64,000 bases of DNA. It comes from Paraburkholderia xenovorans LB400 (GTDB taxonomy: Bacteria > Pseudomonadota > Gammaproteobacteria > Burkholderiales > Burkholderiaceae). The translations under genes were made by a program, and so were the position numbers. The notes beneath the pieces are model-generated. The model did not search any database, had not been told where the DNA came from, and was given only the letters and a program-made list of their open reading frames with translations. Below, in pieces: positions 9,939 through 22,900 of this stretch (positions within the stretch are counted from its first letter, which is position 1; the number at the start of each line of letters is the position of its first letter). The stretch covers positions 1,116,001-1,180,000 of the forward strand of contig NC_007951.1 in the NCBI RefSeq assembly GCF_000013645.1, in the 5' to 3' direction.

Positions 9939-10697
9939 TCAGGATCTGGCGTGCGCCGGCACGGCGCCAGGCTGCAGCAGAACCACCACCGCGCCGGCGC
10001 CGCCGTCATGCGGTCGAGCCTGGCAGAACGCAATGACCTCGGACTTCTGCACGAGCCACGCGCGCACCTTGCCTTTCAGCACCGGCTCCTTGCCGATCGA
10101 TCCGAGACCCTTGCCGTGAATCACGCGCAAACACCGCAAGCCGCGTTTCACCGACTCGCGGATGAACTCCGCCAGCGCCTCGCGCGCTTCCTCGCGGCGC
10201 ATGCCGTGCAAGTCGATCTGCGCCTGCACGATCCAGTCGCCGCGCCGCAGTTTGCGCACGACTTCCTGACTCACGCCGGGGCGGCAGTAGGACAGCGTCT
10301 CGTCGGTTTCGAGCAGGACTTCGGGATCGAACTCGTCCGAGATCGCTTCGTGCAGCACGGCTTCTTCATCGAGCCGGGTTTGCACCGGCAACGGCGGCGG
10401 GGGATTGCGCGGCAGCGTGGCGCGCGGCGGTACGGCTAGCGGCGCGACCGGGCCGATCTCGCGGCGAAACAGATCGGCGTCCGCCGAGGCTTCGCGCTGC
10501 GCGGCCGCAGCGGCGGCCCGTTCGCGCTCGCGCCGTTGCGCGTCGACTTTTAGCGCGTCGCGCAACGCACCGAGGCCCGCGAGACCGGCCGCCGGTTCGA
10601 GCTTCGGTTTGACGGCGGGTGCAGCCGGTTCGGGCGCGGGCCGCGCGACGGCTCGCGCGCGCTTCGGTTCGCTCGGATGGGGCTGATTCTTCGGCAT
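9939..10697 (-). CDS. Smr-domain protein (MutS2 C-terminal-like)
   Basis: 252 residues: a Pro/Ala/Arg-rich, probably disordered N-terminal half (1-105), then an Smr domain. IDLHG (161-165) and IHGKGLGS (193-200) are the two hallmark motifs of stand-alone Smr nucleases (YdaL/SmrA type). Smr domains nick branched DNA or cleave RNA at stalled ribosomes; which applies here is not evident. It lies 10 bases ahead of the TRIC gene on the same strand. Confidence 0.88.
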   Translation of the reverse strand: MPKNQPHPSEPKRARAVARPAPEPAAPAVKPKLEPAAGLAGLGALRDALKVDAQRRERERAAAAAAQREASADADLFRREIGPVAPLAVPPRATLPRNPPPPLPVQTRLDEEAVLHEAISDEFDPEVLLETDETLSYCRPGVSQEVVRKLRRGDWIVQAQIDLHGMRREEAREALAEFIRESVKRGLRCLRVIHGKGLGSIGKEPVLKGKVRAWLVQKSEVIAFCQARPHDGGAGAVVVLLQPGAVPAHARS

Positions 10698-10757
10698 ATC
10701 GGCAATACACGCAGAAAAGGAGTTCGGTCGCGCGGCGTTTGTTTGCGACCGGAAAGC

Positions 10758-10789
10758 AAAAAGGCCGCCGGCTGTTCAGCCGCGGCCTT
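10758..10789 (-). terminator. intrinsic terminator after trxB
   Basis: Read on the minus strand, AAGGCCGC pairs with GCGGCCTT (plus 10761-10789), extended by GGCTG/CAGCC across a one-base bulge, and is followed by a T5 run. It ends trxB transcription before the Smr gene. Confidence 0.8.
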
Positions 10790-10875
10790 GTTCGAGCAGG
10801 CGGCCGGGCCATGCCCAGCCGCCATTTTACCGTTGCGCTAATCTTCCCGGCCGGTTCGCGGACCGGCGCGGCCGA

Positions 10876-11889
<1,014 letters not shown>

Positions 11890-11960
11890 TTACGGCGCCC
11901 GGCTCGCCCATGCGAGGCCGCGCGACTTGAGCTGGAACTATAGTTGGGTATCAGTGCGGC

Positions 11961-11966
11961 ATTATA
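11961..11966 (-). promoter_or_regulatory. candidate trxB -10 box in the trxB/ftsK divergent region
   Basis: A consensus TATAAT lies on the minus strand about 85 bases before the trxB start; the matching -35 (GAGCAG) is poor, so an activator or another sigma factor may help. The 346 bases between trxB and ftsK hold no gene. A TACAAT at 12101-12106 could serve ftsK but lacks a good -35. Confidence 0.4.
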
Positions 11967-12223
11967 AAGGGCGGGGCGCCGGCCTGCTCCATGAAGCTTT
12001 CCGATCGCGCCGATAGCGTCGGCGGCGCGCCCCGCAACGCCTTTCTGTGGCCAAACGGCCAAGTTACCGTCATTTACAGCCTCACGCGGGACACTGCGTT
12101 TACAATAGGCCGGATCGAAGTTCCCGGAAGCCGGGATCGGGCCTGAAGCCCCGCTGGGTGAGGCTCGGCCACGGCCCAGGCGACAATCCAGGCCGGGAAT
12201 CGGGCACACACGCAACAGGATCA

Positions 12224-14539
12224 ATGGCAAAAGCTCCCTATTCCGCGAGCGCGCAGGCATTGCCGCACCGCATGTCGCGCCTCTTCACCGAAATCCGCTG
12301 GATCCTGCAGGTGGCGCTCGGCGTATTCCTGCTCATGGCGCTCGTCAGCTACAGCAGGCGCGATCCGAGCTGGACCCACGCCGCGCAGGTCGACCATATC
12401 GCCAACTGGGCGGGCCGCGTCGGCGCGTGGACGTCCGACATCCTGCTGCTGCTGTTCGGCCTGTCCGCCTACTGGTGGATCGTGCTGCTCGGCCGTCATA
12501 TCTCCGCGAACTACAGGCGCATCACCCGTCAAGAGGAATTGCCGGAAGACGCACCGCGCGACGTGAGCTGGCTGGCCGATGCGTTCGCCTTCATGCTAGT
12601 GCTGCTGGCGTGCGACGGCATCGAGGCCCTGCGCATGTGGTCGCTGAAAGTACAGTTGCCGCGCGCGCCGGGCGGCGTGATCGGCGAGGCGGTCGCGCGC
12701 GGCGTGTCGCATGCGTTGGGGTTCACGGGCGGCACATTGGCGCTGCTGATCGTGCTCGGCATCGGCCTGTCGCTGTATTTCCGCTTTTCGTGGCTGTCGG
12801 TGTCGGAGAAGGTTGGCGAATCCATTATTTCCGCCGTGACCTTCGCGAAGCTGCGCCGCGAGGCCGGCCGCGACCGCAAGCTCGGCGAAGCGGCCGCCGT
12901 GAAGCGCGAAGGCAAGGTCGAGAAGGGCCGCGTGCGGATCGAGGAGCACGAGCCGGTCATGATCGTGCCGCCGGTCATCACGCCGGCCAAGTCCGAACGC
13001 GTCGAGAAGGAACGCCAGGTGCCGCTCTTCACGGACCTGCCGGGCGACTCCACCTTGCCGCCCATTTCGCTGCTCGATGCCGCGCCCGTCGCGCAGGAAA
13101 CCATCTCCGCGGATACTTTGGAATTCACCTCGCGCCTGATCGAGAAAAAGCTCAAGGACTTCGGTGTCGATGTGAGCGTGGTCGCGGCGTATCCCGGCCC
13201 GGTGGTCACGCGCTATGAAATCGAGCCGGCCACGGGTGTGAAGGGCAGCCAGATCGTCGGTCTCGCCAAAGACCTCGCGCGGTCGCTCTCGCTCGTGTCG
13301 ATCCGTGTGGTCGAAACGATTCCGGGCAAGAATTTCATGGCGCTGGAGTTGCCGAACCAGCGCCGTCAGACCGTGAGCCTCTCCGAGATTCTCGGCTCGG
13401 CCGTGTATGCGGACGCTGCGTCGCCGCTGACAATGGGTTTGGGTAAAGACATCGGCGGCAAACCGGTGTGCGCCGACCTCGCGAAGATGCCGCACTTGCT
13501 GGTGGCGGGTACGACCGGTTCGGGCAAGTCGGTGGGCATCAACGCGATGATCCTGTCGCTGCTCTACAAGGCGAGCGCCGATCAGGTCCGCATGATCCTG
13601 ATCGATCCGAAGATGCTGGAAATGAGCGTGTACGAAGGCATTCCGCATCTGCTGTGTCCAGTGGTGACGGACATGCGCCAGGCCGGCCACGCGCTGAACT
13701 GGGCGGTGGCGGAAATGGAGCGCCGCTACAAGCTGATGAGCAAGCTCGGCGTGCGTAACCTCGCCGGCTACAACAACAAGATCGACGAAGCCGCCAAGCG
13801 CGAAGAAAAGCTGCCGAATCCGTTCAGCCTCAGGCCGGACGATCCGGAGCCGCTCACGCGCCTGCCGAACATCGTGGTGGTGATCGACGAACTGGCCGAC
13901 CTGATGATGGTGGTCGGCAAGAAGGTCGAAGAACTGATCGCGCGGATCGCGCAGAAGGCGCGCGCGGCCGGCATCCATCTGATTCTGGCAACGCAGCGTC
14001 CGTCGGTGGACGTGATTACCGGCCTCATCAAGGCCAACGTGCCGACGCGAATGGCGTTCCAGGTGTCCTCGAAGATCGACTCGCGCACGATTCTCGACCA
14101 GCAGGGCGCGGAATCGCTGCTCGGCATGGGCGACATGCTGTATCTGCCACCGGGTAGCGGTTTGCCGGTGCGCGTGCACGGCGCGTTCGTGTCGGACGAG
14201 GAAGTGCATCGCGTGGTCGACAAGCTCAAGGAACAGGGCGAGCCGAACTACATCGAAGGCATTCTCGAAGGCGGCGTGACGGGCGAGGGCGACGAAGGCT
14301 CGGCAGGCGCGGGGGGAACCGGATCGGGCGACGGCGAGTCGGACCCGTTATACGACCAGGCGGTCGACGTGGTGCTGAAGAACCGCCGCGCGTCAATCTC
14401 GCTGGTGCAGCGGCATTTGCGCATCGGCTATAACCGCGCGGCGCGCCTGCTCGAGCAGATGGAGAACTCGGGCGTGGTGTCGGCCATGTCGTCGAACGGC
14501 AATCGCGAGATTCTGGCGCCGGCGCGGGAAGCGGAGTGA
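12224..14539 (+). CDS. ftsK: DNA translocase FtsK
   Basis: Septum-anchored DNA pump that clears chromosomes from the closing septum and activates XerCD; 771 residues. Four membrane segments (about 25-43, 70-90, 117-133, 168-187), a short linker, then the motor: Walker A GTTGSGKS (429-436), Walker [10 protein letters not shown] (551-559), and a C-terminal winged-helix gamma domain (about 700-765; [20 protein letters not shown]) that reads KOPS. The linker is much shorter than in E. coli FtsK, as in SpoIIIE-like forms. A longer in-frame reading exists, but MAKAPYS with CAGGA before it is the better start. Confidence 0.97.
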   Translation: MAKAPYSASAQALPHRMSRLFTEIRWILQVALGVFLLMALVSYSRRDPSWTHAAQVDHIANWAGRVGAWTSDILLLLFGLSAYWWIVLLGRHISANYRRITRQEELPEDAPRDVSWLADAFAFMLVLLACDGIEALRMWSLKVQLPRAPGGVIGEAVARGVSHALGFTGGTLALLIVLGIGLSLYFRFSWLSVSEKVGESIISAVTFAKLRREAGRDRKLGEAAAVKREGKVEKGRVRIEEHEPVMIVPPVITPAKSERVEKERQVPLFTDLPGDSTLPPISLLDAAPVAQETISADTLEFTSRLIEKKLKDFGVDVSVVAAYPGPVVTRYEIEPATGVKGSQIVGLAKDLARSLSLVSIRVVETIPGKNFMALELPNQRRQTVSLSEILGSAVYADAASPLTMGLGKDIGGKPVCADLAKMPHLLVAGTTGSGKSVGINAMILSLLYKASADQVRMILIDPKMLEMSVYEGIPHLLCPVVTDMRQAGHALNWAVAEMERRYKLMSKLGVRNLAGYNNKIDEAAKREEKLPNPFSLRPDDPEPLTRLPNIVVVIDELADLMMVVGKKVEELIARIAQKARAAGIHLILATQRPSVDVITGLIKANVPTRMAFQVSSKIDSRTILDQQGAESLLGMGDMLYLPPGSGLPVRVHGAFVSDEEVHRVVDKLKEQGEPNYIEGILEGGVTGEGDEGSAGAGGTGSGDGESDPLYDQAVDVVLKNRRASISLVQRHLRIGYNRAARLLEQMENSGVVSAMSSNGNREILAPAREAE

Positions 14540-14769
14540 GCCGACGGCTCGTTCGGCGAGCCATGCTTTGCGGCGTCAAAGCGCCGGCCGCTATCCTAAG
14601 GCTGGTTTAAGGCCGGTTGGCTAAGCTCCCCAGACACGCTTGAGCGCGGCGGATGGGACGCAGGCTCGCTGGTTCGCCGCAGCCCCTCGCCAATGGGCAC
14701 CAGGCATCGCCCAATGCGCAAGCAGGCGGTCACGACCGCTCAACGAATTCAATCAAGGGAGAAAACTAC

Positions 14770-15504
14770 ATGCAGCTATTCGCGCAGCAGCACGCTCGGG
14801 AGAATGCTCAATCCGGCCGTTTCGGTCAGCTCGCGCGGACCCTCGTGCGTAGCGTGGGCAGTGTGGCGATCGGCGCGTCGGTGCTGTTCGCATCGCAGGC
14901 GTTCGCGAGCGGCACCGAGCAACTGAAGGCGTTCGTCGCGCAGGTGCATTCGGCGCGCGGCACCTTCGTGCAGCAGGAAGTGCGGGCGCCGAGCAAGGCA
15001 CAGGGCGCAAGCGGTACCTTGTCCACCACGGGCGCCGGCAAGACCGGCACGTCGAGCGGCACCTTCACGTTCGCGCGTCCCGGCAAGTTCATCTGGCAAT
15101 ACGAGAAGCCCTATGCCCAACTGCTGCAGGCAGACGGCGACAAGCTCTTCGTGTACGACAAGGATCTGAATCAGGTGACGGTGCGCAGCCTCGGCGGCGC
15201 GCTCGGCGCGAGCCCGGCGGCGATCCTGTTCGGCAGCAACGATCTCGACAAGAATTTCACGCTGCGCGACGCCGGCGTGAAGGCCGGCATCGACTGGCTC
15301 GAACTGACGCCGAAGGCGAAAGACACGCAGTTCCAGCGCGTGGGCATCGGCTTCAAGGATGGCAATCTGGAAGCGATGGAATTGCACGACGTGTTCGGCA
15401 ACGTCACGCTGCTGACCTTCTCGAACATTCAGAAGAACCCGCCGCTGCCGGCCGACGCGTTCAAGTTCACGGTGCCGAAGGGCGCGGACGTGATCAACGG
15501 CTAA
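14770..15504 (+). CDS. lolA: outer-membrane lipoprotein carrier protein LolA
   Basis: Periplasmic chaperone that ferries lipoproteins from LolCDE to LolB; 244 residues. The signal peptide is long (hydrophobic core about 29-42, cleavage after AFA, residue 46). The mature part has the LolA hallmarks [19 protein letters not shown] and [19 protein letters not shown] precedes the ATG. It follows ftsK by about 230 bases, the conserved order, and ends at a strong terminator. Confidence 0.95.
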   Translation: MQLFAQQHARENAQSGRFGQLARTLVRSVGSVAIGASVLFASQAFASGTEQLKAFVAQVHSARGTFVQQEVRAPSKAQGASGTLSTTGAGKTGTSSGTFTFARPGKFIWQYEKPYAQLLQADGDKLFVYDKDLNQVTVRSLGGALGASPAAILFGSNDLDKNFTLRDAGVKAGIDWLELTPKAKDTQFQRVGIGFKDGNLEAMELHDVFGNVTLLTFSNIQKNPPLPADAFKFTVPKGADVING

Positions 15505-15533
15505 GCCGCCTGCGGGCGACAGGTGATGGGCAG

Positions 15534-15561
15534 AAAGCCGCGCTTCGTGCGCGGCTTTTTT
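15534..15561 (+). terminator. intrinsic terminator after lolA
   Basis: AAAGCCGCGC (15534-15543), loop TTCGT, GCGCGGCTTT (15549-15558), then T-run. It separates lolA from the inserted LysR/guanidinobutyrase module. Confidence 0.92.
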
Positions 15562-15586
15562 CATCGCAGGCCGCTGGGCCTGGCCG

Positions 15587-16507
15587 CTACTCATCCATCT
15601 GCAAAACCTGCACCGGATGCGCGGCCTTCATATCGTCGATAAACGCTTCGACGATATCCGTACGATGCTGCCGCGCCCGCGTGACCATATGAAACGCGAC
15701 GCGGTAGCGCATCTGCGCCGGATTCAGCGCGACGAGCAGTCCCTGCTTGACGAACGGCGCCGCGAAATGGCCCGGCAAGTAGCCGAGATGATGTCCGGAG
15801 AGCACCAGCATCGCGACCGCTTCCATGTTGTCCGCGACGGCGGTGACATTTTGCGGCCTGGTCGAACTCCCGGCTTCGGGCAGCGGATAACTGCGCCACG
15901 CCCATTCATGCTGCGCGGCTTCGGCGGCCGTCACCTCGCCGCCTTGCGCGAACAGCGGATGGCCTTTCGCGCAATAAGCGAACTGGTCTTCCGCGAACAT
16001 CTCGGTGTATTCGAGCGACGGCACGCGGTGCCAGAAATAGCCGATGCCGATCTGAATCCGCCCATTGAGCAGCAGTTCTTCCAGCTCGCCGGGAGAGCGC
16101 ACCAGAACCGAAAACCGCACCGACTGATCGCGTGCCCGGAACCGGCCGATCGCGTCGCTGATACGCGCGCTCGCCGACACCGGCGTGTGGCCGATCATGC
16201 CGATATCGAGCGTGCCGACCAGCTTGCGGCCCACGTTGCGCGCCTGCATGCCGAAGGTGTCGACGGCCGACAGCAGCGCGCGGGCGGCGTCGATGAACTG
16301 TTCGCCGCGCGCGGTCAGACTGAAGCCGCCGCGGCCACGCTCGCACAGCCGGTAGCCGAGCCGCGTTTCCAGCGTGGCGAGTTGCGTGCTAATGGTGGAC
16401 TGGCCGACGTTGAGGGTCGCCTGGGCTGGCGAGACGCCGCCCGCGTCGACAATGGCGAGAAACACGCGGATCAGCCGCAGGTCGAGATCGGTGAGTTGGG
16501 AGAACAT
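15587..16507 (-). CDS. LysR-family regulator beside guanidinobutyrase (GbuR-like)
   Basis: 306-residue LysR protein. The helix-turn-helix is in residues 8-65 (FLAIVDAGGVSPAQATLNVG), followed by the effector domain (TLDIGMIGHTPVSASARI). It is divergent from a GbuA-like hydrolase with a 169-base spacer, the arrangement of gbuR-gbuA in Pseudomonas aeruginosa, where the LysR protein activates gbuA on 4-guanidinobutyrate. Function is inferred from that context. I found no clear T-N11-A box by eye. Confidence 0.82.
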   Translation of the reverse strand: MFSQLTDLDLRLIRVFLAIVDAGGVSPAQATLNVGQSTISTQLATLETRLGYRLCERGRGGFSLTARGEQFIDAARALLSAVDTFGMQARNVGRKLVGTLDIGMIGHTPVSASARISDAIGRFRARDQSVRFSVLVRSPGELEELLLNGRIQIGIGYFWHRVPSLEYTEMFAEDQFAYCAKGHPLFAQGGEVTAAEAAQHEWAWRSYPLPEAGSSTRPQNVTAVADNMEAVAMLVLSGHHLGYLPGHFAAPFVKQGLLVALNPAQMRYRVAFHMVTRARQHRTDIVEAFIDDMKAAHPVQVLQMDE

Positions 16508-16676
16508 GGGTCAGGATACATCGCCGGGAATCAATGTGAAGTTTGTGCCGTAGGTATTTTAAGTTCTGGGAAACTGCTCAAGAATCGAGATTCGCCCGGC
16601 AAGGTGCGGTTCAGACGCTTCTCCTCGGCCGGTCTGCATGATTTTCCGTGCTGCCTTTTTTCATTGCCGAGACACG

Positions 16677-17666
16677 ATGAATACCTCTTCCTTCATTCAC
16701 CCTGACGCTGGCGAACGGCCGCAGCCGCTGTCCGGCAACGCCATGCCCCGCTGCGGCGGCATCGCAACGATGATGCGGCTGCCGAACGTCGGCTCCGCCG
16801 AAGGGTTCGACGCCTGCTTCGTCGGTGTGCCGTTCGATCTCGGCACTTCGAACCGCACGGGCGCGCGCTTCGGGCCGCGCCAGATCCGCAGCGAGTCCGT
16901 GCTGCTGCGTCCGTACAACATGGCGACGCGCGCGGCACCGTTCGATTCGCTGCGCGTGGCCGATCTCGGCGACGTCGCGATCAACCCGTACAACCTGCAC
17001 GATTCGATCGCGCGCATCGAAACCGCGTACGACGAAATTCTCCAGCACGATTGCAAGCCGATCACGCTGGGCGGCGATCACACCATCGCGCTGCCGATCC
17101 TGCGCGCGATGCATCGCAAGCACGGCAAGGTCGGCCTGATTCACGTGGACGCGCACGCCGACGTCAACGACACGATGATGGGCGAGAAGATCGCGCACGG
17201 CACGCCGTTCCGCCGCGCGGTGGAGGAGGGTTTGCTCGATTGCGGGCGCGTCGTGCAGATCGGTTTGCGCGGCACGGGTTACGCGGCGGAGGACTTCGAC
17301 TGGTGCCGCGATCAGGGTTTCGAAGTCGTGCAGGCCGAGGCCTGCTGGAACCAGTCGCTCGCGCCGCTGATGGCGCGTGTGCGCGAGCGCATGGGCGACG
17401 GCCCCGTGTACATCACGTTCGACATCGACGGGATCGATCCGGCTTTTGCGCCGGGAACGGGCACCCCGGAAATCGCGGGTTTGACGGTGCCGCAGGCGCT
17501 GGAAATCATTCGCGGCTCGCGTGGGCTGAATATCGTCGGCTGCGATCTGGTCGAAGTCGCGCCACCATACGATCCGTTCGGCACGACCGCGCTGCTCGGC
17601 GCGAATCTCGCGTTCGAATTGCTGTGTGTGTTGCCGGGCGTCGAGTATCGGGCGTCCACCCGCTGA
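16677..17666 (+). CDS. gbuA: guanidinobutyrase / agmatinase-family ureohydrolase
   Basis: Mn2+ ureohydrolase, 329 residues, predicted to split 4-guanidinobutyrate into 4-aminobutyrate and urea. Metal ligands are intact: GGDH (132-135), DAHAD (158-162) and FDIDGIDP (248-255). The stretches MPRCGGIATMMRLPNV, LLRPYNMATRAAPFDSL and DLVEVAPPYD match Pseudomonas GbuA better than SpeB as I remember them, so guanidinobutyrase is favoured over agmatinase. I start at MNTSSF (16677); the upstream in-frame Met adds an unlike leader. It ends at a perfect-palindrome terminator shared with the convergent transporter. Confidence 0.82.
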   Translation: MNTSSFIHPDAGERPQPLSGNAMPRCGGIATMMRLPNVGSAEGFDACFVGVPFDLGTSNRTGARFGPRQIRSESVLLRPYNMATRAAPFDSLRVADLGDVAINPYNLHDSIARIETAYDEILQHDCKPITLGGDHTIALPILRAMHRKHGKVGLIHVDAHADVNDTMMGEKIAHGTPFRRAVEEGLLDCGRVVQIGLRGTGYAAEDFDWCRDQGFEVVQAEACWNQSLAPLMARVRERMGDGPVYITFDIDGIDPAFAPGTGTPEIAGLTVPQALEIIRGSRGLNIVGCDLVEVAPPYDPFGTTALLGANLAFELLCVLPGVEYRASTR

Positions 17667-17677
17667 AGTGACCGCGC

Positions 17678-17713
17678 AAACGGAAAGGCCTGCAATTGCA
17701 GGCCTTTCCGTTT
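17678..17713. terminator. bidirectional terminator, perfect 36-base palindrome
   Basis: The two 18-base halves are exact reverse complements with no loop (arm AAACGGAAAGGCCTGCAA). It separates the convergent gbuA and NCS1 transporter genes and can work for both. Confidence 0.9.
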
Positions 17714-17732
17714 AACCGTGGAGTTAGTTCAA

Positions 17733-19049
17733 TCAGGCATACGCCGTCTTGCGTGCCGACACGAACGCCAGATAGCACACCGCGCCGATCACCAGCGCGG
17801 GCAGCGTCGCGCCGAGATTCGGCAGCCATTGATTGATCGCCTGATAGGCGACGATGCCGATGGCCCACGCGAGAAACGCGCTCAGATGCCAGCCGCCCGA
17901 GAAGCCGTAACGGCCGCGTACGTCGGCGAGAACCGCGGCTTCGATACGGCGCTTGCGCACGATGAAGTGATCCACCAGCACCACGCCGAACAGCGGCGCG
18001 AACACCGAGCCGATCAGCAGCAGGAAGTTCTGATACTTCGCCATCGGCACGAGCAGCGCGATCAGCGTGCACAGCGCGCCGAATGCCGCCGACAGGATGG
18101 GCACGCTGCCGCGCGTCCAGAACGTGCCCGTCGATACCGCGGCGGAGTGAATGTCGGCGAACGCGTTGTCGACTTCGTCGATCAGGATCAGCAGCAGGGC
18201 GAGACCGCCGCCGGCTTGCGCCAGCGCGCTCGTCAGCAGCGCGTCGCCGCCGCCTGCCGCGAGGCCGTAGACCGCGCCGAGCGCGTAAAACCAGATGTTG
18301 GCGATGCCGTAGCCGAGCAGCGTGCCGCGGAACGTCTCACCGGCACGCCGGCCGAAGCGGGTGTAATCGGCGATCAGCGGCAGCCACGACAGCGGCATGG
18401 CGACCACCAGATCGATGGCGCCGCCGAACGACATCTCGCCCGTGCCCGGACGCTGCATCAGCGCAGCGAGATCGTGTTTTGCGAGCAGGTTCCATGTCAG
18501 CCACGCCGCGCCCGCGAGCAACAGCCAGATGCCCCACGTGCGCAGAAAGCGCCGCACGAACGAGAGCGGCCCGCTGATCGCCAGCAGCGTCGCGAGCAGG
18601 CCGAAGATCACCGTCCAGATGAGCGGCATGGAGAGGCCGAAGGCCTGTTTGGCGAGGGCGTCGGCGGAATCGCGCATCACGATTACCTCGAACGAGCCCC
18701 AGCCGACCAGTTGCACCGCGTTCAGCACGGCGGGCACCGATGCGCCGCGCACGCCGAGCGTCGGCCGCAACGACGACATCGCCGCAAGCCCCGTATCCGT
18801 GCCGATCACGCCCGCGAGAGCGAGCAGCACCACGCCGATCACGCTGCCGATAACGATGGCCAGCAACGCATGCGGCAGCGACAGTCCCGGCACCAGCAGC
18901 GCACCCGCCTGCGCGACCAGCAGGCCGATGCCGAGCGAGAACCAGAGCGCGAACGCGTCGCCGGTGCGGAACGCGCGTCGCGCGTCGGGCACCGGCGTGA
19001 GCGGTGCGTAAGTGGAACCGGCGTCGCCGGCGAGTGGATCTTGTGCCAT
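17733..19049 (-). CDS. NCS1-family nucleobase:cation symporter (CytX/CodB-like)
   Basis: Inner-membrane transporter of 438 residues with about 12 hydrophobic segments. Family features include FSLGIGLLVAQAGALLVPGL in segment 1, GTDTGLAAMSSLRPTLGVRG and QLVGWGSFEVIV, which resemble the CytX branch (proposed hydroxymethylpyrimidine transporter) and cytosine permease. I start at MAQDPLAG with AGGGA upstream. Upstream sequence shows no TPP-riboswitch core. It is convergent with gbuA; a similar transporter sits beside gbuA in Pseudomonas, so a guanidino compound is a reasonable alternative substrate. Confidence 0.8.
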   Translation of the reverse strand: MAQDPLAGDAGSTYAPLTPVPDARRAFRTGDAFALWFSLGIGLLVAQAGALLVPGLSLPHALLAIVIGSVIGVVLLALAGVIGTDTGLAAMSSLRPTLGVRGASVPAVLNAVQLVGWGSFEVIVMRDSADALAKQAFGLSMPLIWTVIFGLLATLLAISGPLSFVRRFLRTWGIWLLLAGAAWLTWNLLAKHDLAALMQRPGTGEMSFGGAIDLVVAMPLSWLPLIADYTRFGRRAGETFRGTLLGYGIANIWFYALGAVYGLAAGGGDALLTSALAQAGGGLALLLILIDEVDNAFADIHSAAVSTGTFWTRGSVPILSAAFGALCTLIALLVPMAKYQNFLLLIGSVFAPLFGVVLVDHFIVRKRRIEAAVLADVRGRYGFSGGWHLSAFLAWAIGIVAYQAINQWLPNLGATLPALVIGAVCYLAFVSARKTAYA

Positions 19050-19330
19050 CTGGTCTTGTCCCTGTTGGTGTTGCCTGCGATGTTGCATCTGCTGTCATGT
19101 CCGCGGCTGGGGCTTCGATTACGTGCCCCGTTGCGTCGTACTTTGCCGGATTTTTGCACGGGTCGCGCCGCCCGACTCGTCCCGGCGCAGTGCGCCGCCT
19201 TCGTCCGGGCGCCGTCACTGTCATAATGCAGGACGTTGCCCGCACTTTTGCGTGCTGGCGTGGCTCACCGGCAGTACGCCGCCTTCACACGGACCGCGTC
19301 CGGAAAAGCCGAGATTATCCCCAAAACGTC

Positions 19331-20644
19331 ATGTTTGAAGAAACCCGTGCCAATGTTCCGCTCGCCGAACGCCTGCGGCCCCGCAATATCGACGAAGTGA
19401 TCGGCCAGAAGCATCTGCTTGGCCCGAACAAGCCGTTGCGGGTCGCGTTCGAATCCGGCGAAGCCCATTCGATGATCCTCTGGGGCCCGCCCGGTGTCGG
19501 TAAAACCACGCTCGCCAGGCTCATGGCCGATGCGTTTCACGCCGAATTCATCGCACTGTCCGCGGTGCTCTCGGGCGTGAAGGATATCCGCGAGGCCGTC
19601 GAGACCGCGCAGATTCATCGCGCGAACGGGCATCAGACGCTCGTGTTCGTCGACGAAGTGCATCGTTTCAACAAGAGCCAGCAAGACGCGTTCTTGCCGC
19701 ACGTGGAGTCGGGGCTGTTCGTGTTCGTCGGCGCGACGACCGAGAATCCGTCGTTCGAAGTGAATAGCGCATTGCTCTCGCGTGCCGCCGTCTACGTGCT
19801 GAAAAGCCTGACCGACGAAGAGCAGCGCGAGCTGCTCGAGCGCGCGCAAAAGGAACTCGGCGGCCTCACGTTCACCGACGAAGCGCGTGACGCGCTGATC
19901 GGTTCCGCCGACGGCGACGGCCGCAAGCTGCTGAACAACCTGGAAATCGTCGCGCGGGCGGCGTCACAGCAAAAGACCACCGAGATCGACGGCGCCTTAC
20001 TCGGCAGCGCGCTCGCCGAAAACCTGCGGCGCTTCGACAAAGGCGGCGACGCATTCTACGACCAGATCAGCGCGCTGCATAAATCGGTGCGCGGCAGCAG
20101 CCCGGACGGCGCGCTGTACTGGTTCTGCCGCATGCTCGACGGCGGCGCGGACCCGCGCTATCTGGCGCGCCGCATCGTGCGCATGGCGTGGGAAGATATC
20201 GGCCTCGCCGATCCGCGCGCCGCGCGCATCGCGCTCGACGCCGCCGAAACGTACGAGCGCCTCGGCACGCCTGAGGGCGAACTGGCGCTCGCGCAGGCCA
20301 TCATCTATCTGGCGGTCGCGCCGAAGTCCAATGCCGGGTACAACGCGTATAACGAGGCGCGCCGCTTCGTCAGCAAAGACCAGTCGCGCGGCGTGCCGGT
20401 GCATCTGCGCAACGCGCCCACCAGGCTGATGAAGGAGCTCGGCTACGGTCACGAATACCGCTACGCGCACGACGAACCCGACGCGTACGCGGCCGGCGAG
20501 ACCTATCTGCCCGAGAACATGCGCGATCCGCATTGGTACGAACCGACGCCGCGTGGCCTGGAGGGGAAGATCGGCGACAAGATGGCGCGTCTGGCCGAAC
20601 TGGACGCGCAGTGGCGCAGCGAAAACAAGCCGAAGAAGGGGTGA
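19331..20644 (+). CDS. rarA: replication-associated recombination protein RarA (MgsA)
   Basis: AAA+ ATPase of 437 residues related to clamp loaders, acting at stalled replication forks. Walker A is GPPGVGKTT, Walker [11 protein letters not shown], sensor 1 [11 protein letters not shown]; the C-terminal tetramerisation domain includes [28 protein letters not shown] is taken as the start because it matches the family, although the frame is open upstream. It lies just before serS, the conserved order. The 281 bases between it and the divergent transporter gene hold only promoters, none convincing. Confidence 0.96.
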   Translation: MFEETRANVPLAERLRPRNIDEVIGQKHLLGPNKPLRVAFESGEAHSMILWGPPGVGKTTLARLMADAFHAEFIALSAVLSGVKDIREAVETAQIHRANGHQTLVFVDEVHRFNKSQQDAFLPHVESGLFVFVGATTENPSFEVNSALLSRAAVYVLKSLTDEEQRELLERAQKELGGLTFTDEARDALIGSADGDGRKLLNNLEIVARAASQQKTTEIDGALLGSALAENLRRFDKGGDAFYDQISALHKSVRGSSPDGALYWFCRMLDGGADPRYLARRIVRMAWEDIGLADPRAARIALDAAETYERLGTPEGELALAQAIIYLAVAPKSNAGYNAYNEARRFVSKDQSRGVPVHLRNAPTRLMKELGYGHEYRYAHDEPDAYAAGETYLPENMRDPHWYEPTPRGLEGKIGDKMARLAELDAQWRSENKPKKG

Positions 20645-22245
<1,601 letters not shown>

Positions 22246-22429
22246 TTTGAGCACGGCGGGTTGCCGTGAACGGTTGCCAGGTGGTCGCCGAGCCTCTTTG
22301 AAAAATTTTTGACGAGGGGCTTGGAAATCGAATTCAGCTGTTCTATAATCTTTCTCTCCCAAGCAACGACCCGCTTGGATCTGACCTGGTAGCGGCCCTG
22401 CAGTACGGTTGTTGCGAGTTGGAAGACAC

Positions 22430-22519
22430 GGAAAGGTGGCAGAGTGGTCGAATGCGCTGGACTCGAAATCCAGTGTACCTTTAGGGGTACCGTGAGTTCG
22501 AATCTCACCCTTTCCGCCA
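22430..22519 (+). tRNA. tRNA-Ser (anticodon CGA)
   Basis: A 90-base class II tRNA with CCA encoded. The acceptor arm GGAAAGG pairs with CCTTTCC; the anticodon stem CTGGA/TCCAG holds loop CTCGAAA, giving anticodon CGA (codon UCG). The long variable arm TACCTTTAGGGGTA and T-arm GAGTTCGAATCTC are normal. Confidence 0.97.
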
Positions 22520-22526
22520 AATTTAG

Positions 22527-22561
22527 AAAGCCCCGCAGAATGAAAATTCTGCGGGGCTTTT
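22527..22561 (+). terminator. intrinsic terminator after tRNA-Ser
   Basis: AAAGCCCCGCAGAAT (22527-22541) and ATTCTGCGGGGCTTT (22546-22560) pair perfectly around GAAA, followed by T. It lies 8 bases after the tRNA CCA end. The next 340 bases to 22900 hold no gene that I can support. Confidence 0.95.
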
Positions 22562-22900
22562 GCTTTCCGACTCACCAGCCGACTCTCAAACAGACGGCAG
22601 CGCTATCAAAAATGCGGACAGGCTCGCGCACAATGGCTGTCGGGCGCGGCGGACAACCCCGCACGTTTCCTTAGTTAGCGTAGCCACGCATTTCCCTCAG
22701 CCCTTTCGTTAGCCTGGTCACCGCTTCATCTCCCGCAGCCGGTCAGAGGTGCGCCTCATCACGTCGAGACGCAATGCGTATGCACTACCCATTGCCCACT
22801 GCAACATTCGAATATGCCCCTGGTTCATCCAGCAAACAGGGCTTCCCGAATTCAAAGCCTCGGACTCCCAACTTCCTTTCCACTGCAACGAGGATCCTCC

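Noticed and set aside
19050..19330. Possible TPP riboswitch before the CytX-like gene
   Set aside because: Neither CTGAGA nor the downstream ACCTGAT-type core is present on the minus strand.
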